NCBI RefSeq assembly: GCF_029873635.1
Contig: NC_080425.1
Span: 46,918,178 to 46,982,177 of the forward strand
Length of the DNA: 64,000 nt
DNA from: Malania oleifera
Lineage: Eukaryota; Streptophyta; Magnoliopsida; Santalales; Ximeniaceae
Direction: 5' to 3'
Shown: positions 11,143 to 23,597 of the stretch, one piece after another
How positions within the stretch are numbered: the stretch's first letter is position 1
Layout of the letters: each line of letters opens with the position of its first letter
Translations under genes and position numbers: made by a program
Notes under the pieces: generated by a model
Database searches by the model: none
What the model was told of the DNA's origin: nothing
Seen by the model: only the letters and a program-made list of their open reading frames with translations

Positions 11143-13337
11143 TGTAACGACCTGAAAAATAATGGTATTTAAATAATAAAGAGAGAGGGAAATGGAAACA
11201 GAAACAGAAGGAGGCAGTAGGCTTTATCAACGAACGCTTTGCTTTCATCGATGACATTGCACTTTGAAGATAATAACTCGAAACATTTTTCCACAGGGCC
11301 TCATCGATGAAAACAAGGAGTTCATCGACGAGCGCATAAAAGGACCTCGTCGACGAGAAGATACCAAGAAGGGTTTTTGGATAGTTTGAAATTCAAAGAT
11401 GAGGGAGGAAGTTCATCGACGAAATTATTAAAGGACTCGTCGACGAGGTGACGTGTCTCGTTGACGAATTCGACTCTATAAATAGTGAAAACCCCAATTT
11501 TTGATGTAAAATTGGAATAAGAAACCCCCTTTTTCTCTCTCTACGCCTCTCTCCCCTTCTCTCTTTGATTTTGGCCCCGTTTCATACTGGGTCGACGATC
11601 TAAAGTGACCAAGATGCTCTTGGCGAAGTTCTTTGCAAGTCTGCTAGAGCTGATCGTTGGTGGAGTTGGTTTGGATTTTGTCCCAATCTCAAGGTAAGGC
11701 ATTTTATTCAGTATTTGTCTTTCCCTTTGTTATAAGAAATTCAATACACGAAGAAATACTGATGTTTTGTTCTGAGGGATTTGATTTTCAGGGTGTTGAA
11801 TGGAGAACCCTGCGGGTATAGGGCTAGAGTACACAGTAAGGATTTTTCAGAGATAAGGTAAGGGAAATATGCTATGCTAGGAATTTTTATAATGTTATCA
11901 GAGATTTTACACATATATATATACCATCTTATTACCCAGTTTTACAGAATATGAGTTTTAAATGCTTGTGTGGCCTGAGTAGATTTTCATGTGATGAAAA
12001 ACTTATATAGTTTTTACAGTATATCATACTATACTGATCACATGGATATAAACAGTATATTATAGTTTTACTCAAACCAATATGTTATAGTTTTATACAA
12101 ATCAGTATATCACAGATATTTATCCAGAATAGTATATTACAATTTTACTCAGATCAATATATTATAGCTTTATTCGGAACAGTATATACAGTGTTTATAG
12201 TATGCCATGTTTTCTGTTACCATAACATACAAAGTATACAGACAAAGTATGTAGACCAAGTATACAAATAGAGTATATAGATAGAGTATACAAACAGATA
12301 TACAGAGATAGCATCAAGATGCTACTAATATAGAATATAGAGATTACAGAGTTTACAGTACAGAAAGATAACGTTATGGTAATTTTGGAAACATGATGAA
12401 TACAGTAAAAGAATATAAATGTATATATATAGTATCAGATCCTTGAGGAATGATTATAGATAGATACAGATAAAGAATACAGAGCATGATACCATTGCTA
12501 TATACAGAATAGAGTGCAACCACATATCTCAGATAGTGGGTACCGTCAAACTGTGCTCGAAGAGGATGCAACTCCCTAGTTCACTGGGTTGAGGGGGCCA
12601 GTTTGACGAGGTAGCAGCCAGTCCCATGCCTAGGAGAGTATGCAGTTTGGCCGGGCTAAGGTAGTGTAGAGTATATTGACTTATCTGGAGGGCCAACCAA
12701 ATTAAGTCCTGCCTACGGGCCGCACAACCCTGTCATGAGGGGTCAAATCATGACATACAGAGTTCCAGGAATAAAGCACAGTTATGTATATGTATACAGT
12801 TTTACAGTATATGATGAGTATAGTATGATATTAGTAGTATGAAAAGTAGAAAATACAGATGATACTGTTATATTTTAAATTGCGAAAAGAAAGATATGCT
12901 TTATAGATTTACAATTGTATTATAGTTCAGTTGTTATTTAAACAACATTCCTAACTTAGTTGCCACACACTAGTAATAGAATATTTCCACTTACTGAGCG
13001 TCGACTCACCCCATGACTTTAACATTTTTCAAGTGAGCCAGTTGGGCGAGTTGATCAGGCTCGCGAATAGAGAGTATATTGATTACCTTGGTTTAGAGGG
13101 TAAATTTGTGTAGGGTTTTGTATTTTGGGACAGATATTTTGGAGAGAGATGTATTATATAGTTATGGTTTTGAAACACAGATACCTGATATTGTATGATG
13201 TGTATGGATTACGTTTCCGCTGCATAGGTATGATTTTATATACAGATTTACCTCGGTGCCTTCCAAGGCTCGAGTTTCATAGTAGGGGGTATCAGAGTAG
13301 TATATATATAAATGACATAAATTTTAAGGTTGTTACA
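11143..13337 (+). repeat. Tekay-1 3' LTR
   Basis: Matches the 5' LTR along its length (TGTAACGACC to TTGTTACA). It contains the palindrome array 11226-11470, the clearest TATA box of this family (CTATAAATAG, 11476-11485), the shared GC-rich block at about 12675-12755 and the CTTACTGAGCG block near 12990. Confidence 0.9.
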
Positions 13338-14722
13338 ATTAGGACTCATCCTAAGGGCAAGGTTACCCATATAATGAACATCTAAACCCTAGTACCCCTA
13401 AGAGAAAGAACTTTTGGCATACAATTAAGTGTCTTGGACGTTTAGCTCAACTTGGGAGAACATTGAACACACTGTTGAAATTTTTGCTTGGGATTTCAAA
13501 GTTTATATGTCAAATCTGAGCTAAGGCTACATTGATCTTCAAAAGGCATTCTTGAAATTATTGTGCATTCAACTTGGTATTGAGGTTTGGTAAATCTATT
13601 TGTTTGTGAATACTTATTTTCAAAGAGTTTTTCATCTCAACTCCTATTATTGAATATTATTATAGAGATTGATCTTGAGTATTCATATACATATATAGAT
13701 TGTTTTGACAAGATCACTACTTGAGAAAAGTTTTGCCATTAGTTCAATATTCTTTGATTCAAGTGTGTATTCATTTAAAGATTCGATATTTTCGATATTA
13801 GAAAATTCACCTGATTAAATATCCATAGAGTTCATAGCTATATATATATTATTGTGGGAAATTTTCTGAAAAATATTATATTGGGTTTTGATATTTGGAA
13901 CACATATCATGTATATATACATACTCATATACAAAGATTATATTGTGTTTTGGATATTTGGAATAAAGCGTATTGATCTAGATCTTTATAATATTCAAGA
14001 CAAATTTTTTTTTTTTTTAATAAGATCACATTTGGTATTTGTGCATCTAGAAAGTTGAACTAGAACCCTAAGTTCTCCAAAGCATTTACTTGTATAATAT
14101 TTTGGGAGATTTGATAAAAGGGAAATTTGGTGAAGCATATCATTCATATAACGATTATATCGTTGCATACATATTGAGCTTCAAGTTTCATCATATGGAT
14201 ATGTGTTAGGTTTTCCATTGTACTCACTAGCTTTGTTAGAAGCAATATTGAGTTGTTTTTTGCATATTTGAAATTTTATAATTGTGATCACAGTTCGGGT
14301 TGTGAACCAGGTGAGGAGGAAGCTATGCCTCTTGTAAGCAGCGGGTGTAAGGGAAACTCTGTCCCGATTAAAGGAGCAGGGATTTAGTGGAATCCTTAAG
14401 TGGGTTGCTCAAGGCGAAGATGTAGGTCGAGTAGCCGAACCTCGTAAAAACTGTGTTTGTCTTCTCTCTTCCTTTACACCTTTTAATTTCTGCAACGCAT
14501 TTCATTACTTATCTTGCATGTGTGTATGTTGAATAACCCCACACGCACTTAATAATTAATTGGATAAAATAGAATTTATTGAGATAATAATTTGAATCAA
14601 TTTCAAACTTCTGTAATTAATTGGTTAAATATAAAAATAGGGATTGAGTGGTAAATAATAGTAAAGGTTTTAAAAAAATACCTAATTCACCCCCCCCCCT
14701 TGGGATTACACCTAAATTAACA

Positions 14723-14988
14723 AAAGTGTTGAGCAAAAATTGAGCATTGAGCATGATATTCAAAAATTCGAACATGTGATATATGTATCAAAAGGAAAGG
14801 GGAGAAGTATTTGATATTGAATGATCTTGAACTTGAATGATGTAATGAGCATGCTATTGTATGATAATATTAAAATTGGTCTTGAAACTACAAATATTGT
14901 TAAGATGATGCTTATTGTATGGGGAAGACTTTTTAAGGCTTACTCAAATTTTTTGCTCCTCATTTGTCATCATCAAAAAGGGGGAGAT
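14723..14988 (+). mobile_element. Copia element B, last 266 bp of internal region
   Basis: AT-rich sequence with repeated TTGAGCA words that ends in the purine tract CAAAAAGGGGGAGAT and runs straight into an LTR start. It is what is left on this side of a second SIRE-like element after Copia A. The simplest reading is that Copia A inserted into B's tail and the rest of B lies left of the window; plain truncation is the alternative. Confidence 0.65.
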
Positions 14989-16984
14989 TGTTGGCCCAAC
15001 TGGGCTTTTCAATCTTATTTTAATGATAAAAAAATGAAGGATGTTTTAACATGTATTGTTGAGTGATTTTATTTCAGGACCAAGCAAAAAGATACTCATG
15101 ATTAATCAGGGAAGCAAGCTGGAAATCAAAGTCGATCAAATGAAAGCTTTGTAGTATATTGAAGCAATGAATGAAAATAGAAGAGCTTAAAGGCCAAGTA
15201 AATCTTGAAGTAAAGACTGAACCTCAAGAGGCTGCAAGACTTAGTGATTAAGGAAATCATGCTTAGAAGGATATTTGTAAGTACTTCAAGTCATCACTAT
15301 TTAAATATGTAAAGCTCCTTAAGATACAAAGACTTAGAGACCAGCACTTGAAAAAATTCTTTAAAATGTTTTTTGAAAAGTTATAATTAAGTTTTTCAAG
15401 TAAACTACATTTTAAAAGAAATTAGAAATAGAAAATATTTGAAAAGAGATGACTGCCCAGCTGACTGACAGTACCCAACCAACTGACCATTTTTTAACAT
15501 GGTCTAGTTAGCCGACTGACAAGAAACTTTCAGCAAAGATAACTATCCAGTCGACTGACTCGATGAACTGAAAACGCCCAGCCAACTGACAGTACCCATC
15601 TGACTGACCATTTTGAACATGATTCAGTCAGAGGACTAACCATTTATCAGAATTATTTTTTTAGAGATAGAATGGTGTCAGCCGGCTGTCTAGCCGACTG
15701 ACTAGTACAAAAAATGACCTAATTAAGTGAGTCAGCCGACTGACTCTGTGAAGGATTTTTGAATTTCAAACTTATGGGAAGATTTTCAAAATTGATTCTA
15801 TGAATTAATATATTTTTTAAATTACCTAAATGCTCCATGTTAAATAAGGAAACTTTACTTTGAAAAAGTCTACAAATGCCTCCCTTGCTCAATGAAAAAT
15901 TATGCTCAAGCAATACACAATTTTTACGCTAAAGTTCTCCTAAAAGATCATACTCACTCACAGTCTTGTTGGGGGGAAAACCCTACGAAATTGCTGGATT
16001 AAAAAAAAGTAGGTGGGGGGGGGGGGGGTTTAGTTCTAAGGTTCATCTAAAATCCTTACATCAATAAGAAAGAACCATTGGTCCTTGAGCTTCGCATTTT
16101 CTATTCAGTTTTGGTTTTGAAGTACTATTAGAGATTTAACTTGTACAATTTACTCTGTGTTTGAGAGTGTTTTGTATGTAGATATCCATTCCTTTCTACT
16201 AGATCTTTGACGATTCAAGGTATAGTTGGATCGTTGGACCAAGCATAGGTCGTTGCTTGGAGAGGTTTCTCTTCCTAAAAAATTGGTTGGCTATTGTAAA
16301 GGTTTTTATTCCACCTGGAAGGAACAAGGTATAGTGAAATCCTTAGGTGGTTGACCTAATGCGAGGACGTAGGTTGGGGTAAGCCAAACCTCGTAAAAGC
16401 AGCAATGTCACTCTCTTTCCCTTACTTTCTTTAAATTCCTACAAAATATAAACTACGTGGATGTTGTAATTGTTTAAATCATAAAAACAACATATATTGG
16501 AAATTAAATAAACCAAAGCCTAATTTGTTTTTGGTCTTGCAGAAACCGAAAGGGAGTACGTTGGTTAATCAATTTTTTGCGGAAACCGTAAAGGAGGACA
16601 TTGATTGGTTAGCAACCCAAAACCTATTAGCTGAAGGTTTATTTAAATTCTGATTTTGAAAAAGGGATTGGATGTTATTTTAATCTTCAATTCAAAAGCC
16701 AACTACAGGACTTGCACATTCATATACAGGGCTGCTAAATATTGCAAAACTAATTACTTGTATGGTGTTTGTTTGGCTTGAATAGTTAATCAATTGGTTG
16801 TGTATGTTGTGGTTGCGGATTGAATAGAAGAAGTAGGTGTTTGTGTGGTTTTTCTAATTAACAAGAATATAAGAAGTCTTTTAAAAGATTGTAAAAAGTC
16901 AAGAACTCATAAAAAGACTCTAAGGAATTTTAAATAACCCAATTCAACCCCCCCCCCCCTCTTGGGACTACACCTTAGGTTTCA
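14989..16984 (+). repeat. Copia B 3' LTR (SIRE-like)
   Basis: Starts TGTTGGCCCAACTGGGC, ends at ACACCTTAGGTTTCA after a run of C and CTTGGGACTACACC. It contains a GTCAGCCGACTGAC array (15455-15745), a 14-base G run (16015-16028), and a GAGGACGTAGG...CCAAACCTCGTAAAA block near 16360-16400. It is the same subfamily as solo LTR D: both share paired words around GCGGAAACCG and the same end. It interrupts the integrase region of the Athila element at 16985. Confidence 0.85.
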
Positions 16985-17340
16985 AATTTAATTATCGCCC
17001 TATTATCATTGTTCCTATAAGCTGCTACCTCTACTCATTTTGACACATAATTTACTGCCACAATAATATATTGATATCCAAAAGAACAAAGAAATGGTCC
17101 CATAAAATCAATACCCCAACAATCAAAATTTTCAATTACTAAAATTGGGTTTAAGGGTATTATATTACAACGGGACATAACTCCTAACTTTTGACACTTT
17201 TCACATGAGCGACAATAAATGTTTTCATCCTTAAACAATCCACACTGCATAATTTTTACAATGGTTTTCTTCATTGAAAAGTGGCCCCCACAAGCTTGGG
17301 AATGACAAAATTATAAGACTCTAGCAATCTCTTCATCAGG
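16985..17340 (-). pseudogene. Athila integrase remnant
   Basis: Reverse-strand translation gives the HHCC-like segment CRSCEKCQKLG and the core start FDCWGIDFMGPF...YIIVAVNYVSK, then VEVAAYRNNDNRAI, all characteristic of Athila/Tat integrases. It is cut by Copia B at 16985. Broken. Confidence 0.85.
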
Positions 17341-17660
17341 GATGCAACACCTTAAAATTTGGTAAGGACAGTATTAGAAAAGAAAAGTGTCATCCCAATA
17401 GAAATTACGTACCTCAGTCATGAACTTTCTCTTGTCCTGAGCACTCCAATCCATTGGTATCTCACTTGTAGTCAAATAATTCACAATATGAGCAAACCAT
17501 GGTAGAGAAGTAATATAAAATAAATGCTCATCAGGAAAATCATCCCTAATGGGTAGGTGGTCAGAGGTTCAAATGTGAGCCTCGAGAGATGGTCAACTAC
17601 TACGTTCTCCACTCCTTTCTTGTCTTTGATGGTGATGTCAAAGTCTTGCAAAAGTAAAAT
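17341..17660 (-). other. Athila spacer between RNase H and integrase
   Basis: Degraded coding sequence linking RNase H and the integrase zinc-binding region. I see no independent gene. Confidence 0.5.
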
Positions 17661-17945
17661 TCATCGTATTAGTCGCGCCTTAGCATCCTTCTTTGTAAGA
17701 AGGTACTTAAGGGTTGTATGATCTATGAAAATAATAATAGGAGAACCAATCAAGTAAGCACGAAATTTATCCAAAGGAAACACTACAGCTAGCAACTCTT
17801 TTTTAGTAGTGGAGTAATTCATATGAGCACTACTTAGAGTTCTACTAGCATAGTAAATGACAAAAGGCTTCCCCTCCCTCCACTGTCCAAGAACAGCACC
17901 TACAACAAAATCACTAGCATCACACATGATCTCAAATGGTAAAGT
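17600..17945 (-). pseudogene. Athila RNase H remnant
   Basis: Reverse-strand translation reads MCDASDFVVGAVLGQW, YYASRTLSSAHMNYSTTKKELLAVVF and IIFIDHTTLKYLL, the RNase H-like domain that follows RT in gypsy elements. Broken. Confidence 0.85.
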
Positions 17946-18199
17946 CTAATCAGGTGGCTAAATTATGGGTGGTGAGGTAAGCTTGCCAATTAGCATTTTA
18001 AAGAACTCTTGACAAGCTTGTGTCCACTTAAATGGGGCATCTTTAGTTAGGAGGTCACATAATGGTCTAGATATGGTGGAAATATTCTGTATGAACCTCC
18101 TATAAAAGCCTACATGACCAGAAAGGATCTCAAATTCTTTACTGTCCTATGTGTAGGCAACTTAGAAATTAATTCAATCTTAAATTGATCAATCTTTAT

Positions 18200-18945
18200 C
18201 CCCTAAGAAGAAATAATATGCCCTAAGACAATACCTGAAGGTACCATAAAGTGGCATTTTTCCCAATTCAAAACCAATTCCTTCTCCTCACAACGAGTCA
18301 ACGCTCTCTCTAGATTCAATAAGCATGCATCAAAAGAAGATCCAAAAATAGTCAAGTCATCCATAAAAACTTCCATGCAATTTTCAACCATGTCGCTAAA
18401 AATGCTCATCATGCAATGTTGAAAAGTAGCAGGCGCATTGCACAATCCAAATAGCATTCTACCAAAAGCATAAGTGTCAAAAGAACAAGTGAAAAGGGTT
18501 TTAGTCTGGTCTTCTAATGTAATTTCAATATGATAATAACCAGGATAACCACCCAAGAAACAATAGAACGGATGACCAGCCACACGCTTAAGAATTTGAT
18601 CAATAAATGGAAGAATAAAATGGTCCTTTCGGGTGGCAGAATTCAATTTTCTGTAATCAATGCACATCTGCCACTCAGTCACAAGTTTTGTAGGGACTAA
18701 CACTCCCAGCTCATTTTTCACCATGGTAACACCTGACTTTTTAAGAACAACCTGTGTAGGACTTACCCATTTACAATCGACAGTAGGATATATGATTCCT
18801 GCATCAAATAGTTTCAACACTTCATTTTTCACCACTTCTTTCATAGTGGGATTAAGTCTACACTGGGGGTCTCTACAAGGGTTGGTTCCTTCCTCCAAAA
18901 TAATTTTATGAGAATAGACCAGGGGACTAACTCCTTTTATATCAG
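18200..18945 (-). pseudogene. Athila reverse transcriptase remnant
   Basis: Reverse-strand translation shows the Athila pre-RT lead (EEGTNPCRDPQCRLNP), SPTQVVLKKSGVTMVKNE, MCIDYRKLNSATRKDHF, FGLCNAPATFQHCMMSIF and the catalytic-site region EVFMDDLTIFG near 18350. Most of the RT domain is present. Part of a broken element. Confidence 0.88.
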
Positions 18946-19333
18946 CAATGCTCCAACCTAAGGCTAACTTATTCTCACTTAAGGTTCATATTAATTCCTC
19001 ACTTTGAGACTCATACAATTTAGATGAGATAATAACAAGAAAAGTGTAGAGACTCAGAAAATAGTAATTAATGAAATAATAAAGAAAAGAGAAAATTTGG
19101 TTTGGCACAGGTCAAACAGTCGACGGTTTTGGTGAAATTTAGAAAACTGTCAATGGTTTTGAGTTACTGCAGCTAGGTAAGGGTAAAACAGTGAAAACGG
19201 GTTGGTTAAAAACTAAACTGTCGATAGTTTCAAGAAAACTATTGACAGTTTTGCTCTAGGTCTGTGGCCTATATATAGCATACAAGTCATATTTTTTGAG
19301 AAAAAAAAAATAAAACTCTCTCCTCTCTCTCTT

Positions 19334-19336
<3 letters not shown>

Positions 19337-19404
<68 letters not shown>
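19337..19404. repeat. (CT)n microsatellite downstream of TATA
   Basis: A pure CT run of about 68 bp some 60 bp downstream of the TATA box in the Tekay-2 5' LTR. The same spot in the 3' LTR (32506-32552) has about 47 bp. Confidence 0.97.
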
Positions 19405-19405
<1 letters not shown>

Positions 19406-19782
19406 GGGCTGCAGCCATAACTCTATCTCTCTCTTCGATTTTTCACCTAGTTTAAGCCCAAATAGAAGGATAAATGGTATTTTGGGATCCCGGTGACGAT
19501 TCTCCATAGTTTAACAAGAGAGGTTTTGTTGTTTAGGCTTTCCAAGCACCACTCCAAAACTGAGGTAAGGAAGACATTTTTCAAATTTAGTTAGTTATTG
19601 GAAGAGTATGGGCTTAGGAGTATTAAATGGTAAATATTCTGGGGTTGAGCAAATTGAGTTAGGGTATATAGATACAGGGTTTGTGCGAGTGCCGCAAGCA
19701 CAGTTTTGGGATCCCTACAGACAAATTTCTAGGAAACATGTAAGGGGAATAGATTATGTCAGGCGTTTTCAGAAATTTGATA

Positions 19783-21936
19783 TGTTGACCTGATTGGTCA
19801 CACCCAGTTTTGATTATGACAAATACTCTTGGTACTAATGGTTGTACTAAGACTTGCATGCAGGTTCACCTTGTGTGCGCTTTCGAACTAAAAGACATAT
19901 TATGATGGTGTGCGATGTTCGTGCCGAAGAATGAAGAATTGTGCTGTGTATTTGTATTCATTATTTTATTTCTTCATTTTGGGATGTAAATTAATTATGG
20001 ACTATGCACTCCTATGGCTTGTAATAATTTGCATCATGCATGGTAGGTAGGTATGCTCAAATCGACCCTAGTTGGACTTTAGGTACCTACACAGACCATA
20101 GAAAGACCTTAGGGAATACCCTTCGGTTGACCGACACCAGATTTTTTTGGTGCACTCAAAAAGGCCTAAAATGACCCTAGGACACTCACTCTTGCACGTA
20201 TATGAATGATCAAAATAGACCAGAAATACACAAAACATACATGTTCGGTCGACCGAACCTTTCAATTCAATATCACCTGGTCGATTGAACCAAGACCGGG
20301 TCAACATGTTGACCATGGCCCGGTCGACCAAACTCATATATTTCATTTGACCCTGGTCAACCAAACTTCCTAGGAGTCAACTTTTTGACCACCCGGTCGA
20401 CCGAGCCTAAAATGTACTCCAACGCTCTAGTCGACCAAGGGTCCTCAGGAGATGTCCCAATGCCATGGTCGACCAAACTATCCAATTCAAATCTTTCCGA
20501 TCAATCGAACCTCACAAAAAGGAAATCGCCTTTGGACTTATAAGTTCGATCGACCAAACGTGTAGTTCATTTTAGTTCCAGTCAACCGAACCTTGCAAAA
20601 AGGCTTTAGACTTACAAGTTCGATCGACTGAGCTCACAGTTCACTTTAGTCCCAGTCGATCGAACCCTAAGAACTTGGGTCGACCGAACTTGTCCTGGTC
20701 AACCGATGCTCTCAAGTTACCCCTTATTTTTACTGTAGTTAATATTTTTTAAACGAGGTTAATTTATTTAAATAATATTAAAACTGTTATAATTATTCCA
20801 TATATGTTCTGAACAGTTATTTTTGGGGAAGTCTATATATACCCCCTCATTTGGAATAATTAACAAGAAGATTAGAAAGATCATTAAGGCCAAAATTCTC
20901 TCAAATCCAAAAATCATTTTATAGCCAATACTAGTTCCAAACACTCACATACTCCACACTCTTGATCTCTTTAAGCATTGTGAGTATCTCTAAGGCTATT
21001 GTGCTTAATCTCTCCAGCTAGAACTCTCACTTATATTATTGCTTGATTGATTTTATTTGAGAGTTCAACATTAAAATTCTTCCACCGATTTCATTTGATA
21101 AATCTTATGTGGGAAGACTATGAGGTTTGTGGTTCTTGCATTGTCATTGCAAGACACCTAAACCTAGGTTTTGGTGTGCAAAAATCCTTTTCAAAAAGTT
21201 AGTCTTTCAAACAACTCCACTGTGCTTTGTATATTGAAATATCATATTGAGTTTGTTTGATTTAACTTGCTTAGCATATTTGAAACCCTGATCTAATTTT
21301 GTGTTATTCACATATTGTGTTTCAAATCTTGCTTGGATATACACTCTAGATCTGGATTGATTAAAATACTTGATTGAGTGTTTAGCACACATTAGAGCAC
21401 TAAGCATGTTTACATATCATTCATGCTTGTAATATTGACTGAGTTGTATTGGTGCACACATTTGCTTTTCTAGAAGCATATTTTCGTGTACAAACTTTAT
21501 ACACATTGGTTGTATTTCAGGCGCGGCTTGAAGAGGGAGACTAGCCCTGTGGAATAGTCCCAGATTGGCTTAGACCTGGTTAGGAAAGCTAGGTGCGCCA
21601 TCCTGTTAAGGCGTGTTGGTTGAGGTCAGTCCCTTGAATTGACTTGGTTTGTATAGGTGCCGCTCCACCCGTTTAAGTGAGCATTATAGTGGTAATTCTT
21701 GTGCTTGTGTGGCCAAGGCGGGGACATAGGCATAGTTGGCCAAACCCCTATAACATATCATGCATGTTCTTTACATTTCCGCACTTTACCTTTACTGCAC
21801 ATGTATGTTTATTTGTTGATTGCGTAGACTGACCCTAGGTTGTATTACACTGTTGATAAAACCAGTTAACCTAGGTGATAAATTTTAAATACCTAATTCA
21901 CCCCCACCCCCTCTTGGGGTTGCACCAAAGCTAACA
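19783..21936 (+). mobile_element. Solo Copia LTR C
   Basis: A 2154-bp LTR without internal region. It starts TGTTGACCTGATTGG and ends GCTAACA, after ACCTAATTCACCCCCACCCC and CTTGGGGTTGCACC. Flanks are TGATA (19778-19782) and TGACG (21937-21941); the unfilled site in the Tekay-2 3' LTR (about 32930) reads TTGACGG, so the right flank keeps the older form. A dense GGTCGACC array (20130-20710) precedes a TATATATA box at about 20834. Solo LTRs arise by recombination between the two LTRs of one element. Confidence 0.87.
20130..20710 (+). repeat. GGTCGACC palindrome array
   Basis: More than twelve copies of GGTCGACCGAAC and variants in about 580 bp, including a perfect 16-nt palindrome (GTTCGGTCGACCGAAC, 20243-20258). 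It ends about 120 bp before the TATA box of solo LTR C. Confidence 0.88.
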
Positions 21937-22204
21937 TGACGAATTAAATTATAATATATGAATTCTAAGTAATATATATGTTTTCCTAAGAATAGAGATT
22001 TGTGAGAATGAGAAACTTGAAATGATATATGTATGTTTGATAAAATTGGATTATTAAGTTGAGTAAAACCCTAAAGATAATTATACCAATATTTTCAGCA
22101 GAATATTATTATAGTATAAGTTATTATTCAATCTGTGTGGCATGAGTTTGTAAGTCATGTAAAATTAGATTTTCCAGTTTCTATGGTAAAAATATATAAA
22201 CAGA

Positions 22205-22500
22205 GGTAAGATTTTATACAGTATTACAGCATCCTATTAAGGACTACAATACAAATTTTATACAGTATTACAGTGTCCTATTAAGGACTACAGTACATAT
22301 TTTATACAGTATTACAGCGTCCTATTAAGGACTACAGTACAGATTTTATACAGTATTACAGCGTCCTATAAAAGACTATAGTATAGATTTTATATAGTAT
22401 TACAGCATCCTATAAAGGACTATAGTACAAATTTTATACAATATTATAGCATCCTATAAAGGACTACAGCGTGCTACATAGAACTACAGTACAACATTTG
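22205..22500 (+). repeat. 44-bp tandem repeats in Tekay-2 LTR
   Basis: About six imperfect copies of a 44-bp unit beginning TTTTATACAGTATTACAG and containing TCCTATTAAGGACTACAG. A shorter version of the array lies in the 3' LTR at about 43265-43470. Confidence 0.85.
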
Positions 22501-23534
22501 ATACAGAATTACAGAATGATAGTGTTCTATATAGAACTACAATATGATAGTACTTTATACAAAATTACAGTATTTCAGCAATTTTATACAGATTTATAGT
22601 TTGATAATTTATGCTGAGTTATGGATGAAATCATGATATTATATTATTTTATAAATCACATTATATGGTTTAAGAATCCTGATGGACCATAGTTAAGCAT
22701 GCTACCATAACTTCACAGATACCAGTGCAGTCACACTTCTCAGATAGAGTGTTTGTGGTATACAATCAATTATGCCATTGAAGTGTGGAGTTGCCCCTTG
22801 GAGTCCGGACCAGTTGGGTAGGAAAATCGTACTCATAGTTACATATACAAATACAGATATAGATATAGTTGACTTAGTCGGGTTAGGCCAACCATGGCTA
22901 GGTCCAGCCTCCGAGCCGCACAACCTCGATCATGCGGGGTTAATAAATAATGTTATTATTTATCCATCTAGGGCAGTTCTTCTATGAATATATGCATATT
23001 TACTTGTACAAAGATATTATATTATACAGAGTATGATGTGAAAGGAAAGTATGTATTTTGAGATATATTTATATGTACGTGTATACAGTTTTACATGATT
23101 TCACAATGAAAGGAAAGGTAAGTTGTGGTTGCATATTTGAAATACTAAAACTCATATTGCCACACATTGTCAATAATCTATTCCCATTTACTAAGAGGTT
23201 TCTCACCCCAAGAATTTAAACATTTCAAGAAATCTAGACAGACGAGCGAAGCGAGCTTCGAGGTAGAGGAGGTTGGGGTACTATCCTAGTTTCAAGGTAA
23301 GTGTTTGAGCTGGGGGATATGTTTTGTGTAATCCCTAGGATGTTTTATGGATTTTGGAGATGTACATGTATAATTATGGAGATAGTGTAACTATGGTATT
23401 GTATATAAGGTTAAGGTATATTATATTTCAATTGCATAGATAGTATGTACTTATGGACAAGTATATCCTCGGTACCCCACTATGGGTCCAGGTTGAATTT
23501 GTTGATATTTTGTGGTATCAAAGTTTAATATGTG

Positions 23535-23536
<2 letters not shown>

Positions 23537-23574
<38 letters not shown>
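23537..23574. repeat. (AT)n microsatellite
   Basis: A pure AT run of about 38 bp near the end of the Tekay-2 5' LTR; the 3' LTR has an A run at the matching place (about 44476). Confidence 0.95.
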
Positions 23575-23576
<2 letters not shown>

Positions 23577-23597
23577 CAGAATTTTTAGGTCGTTATA

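Larger units (their letters stand above)
4172..13337 (+). mobile_element. Tekay-1: whole-length Ty3/gypsy chromovirus
   Basis: The element is 9.2 kb with two LTRs (4172-6395 and 11143-13337), both starting TGTAACGACC and ending TTACA. A primer-binding site matching initiator tRNA-Met follows the 5' LTR and a polypurine tract precedes the 3' LTR. Flanking five bases are GTTAG (4167-4171) and ATTAG (13338-13342), a target duplication with one difference. The order gag, zinc knuckle, protease, RT, RNase H, integrase, chromodomain-like tail, together with LTRs over 2 kb, fits the Tekay/Del chromovirus lineage. It keeps its overall layout but is broken in several places. The LTRs look roughly 92-94% alike by eye over the first few hundred bases. 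Confidence 0.9.
3334..14722 (+). repeat. Copia A 3' LTR, split by Tekay-1
   Basis: The LTR starts TGTTGACTCTATGAGTCC at 3334 and ends in ATTAACA at 14722, just after a C-run and CTTGGGATTACACC, the end signature shared by all Copia LTRs of this type in the window. Removing the Tekay-1 insertion (4172-13337 plus the duplicated five bases) leaves about 2.2 kb. A motif array (variants of CAGTCGTCTGAA) lies at 3780-4110. A conserved hairpin-like block (GTAGGTCGAGTAGCCGAACCTCG) lies near 14425. The bases after its right end are AAAGT; the partner duplication would be left of the window. Confidence 0.83.
19045..23597 (+). repeat. Tekay-2 5' LTR, split by solo Copia LTR C
   Basis: About 2.4 kb without the guest. 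Contains a GTCGAC palindrome array (19122-19250), TATA box CTATATATAG (19269-19278), a CT repeat (19337-19404), donor-like GAGGTAAGG near 19563, 44-bp tandem repeats (22205-22500), the shared GC-rich block (22869-22945), and an AT run near its end. Confidence 0.88.

Noticed and set aside
22205-22500. Regularly spaced repeats resembling a CRISPR array
   Set aside because: The units are directly tandem without unique spacers, in a plant LTR.
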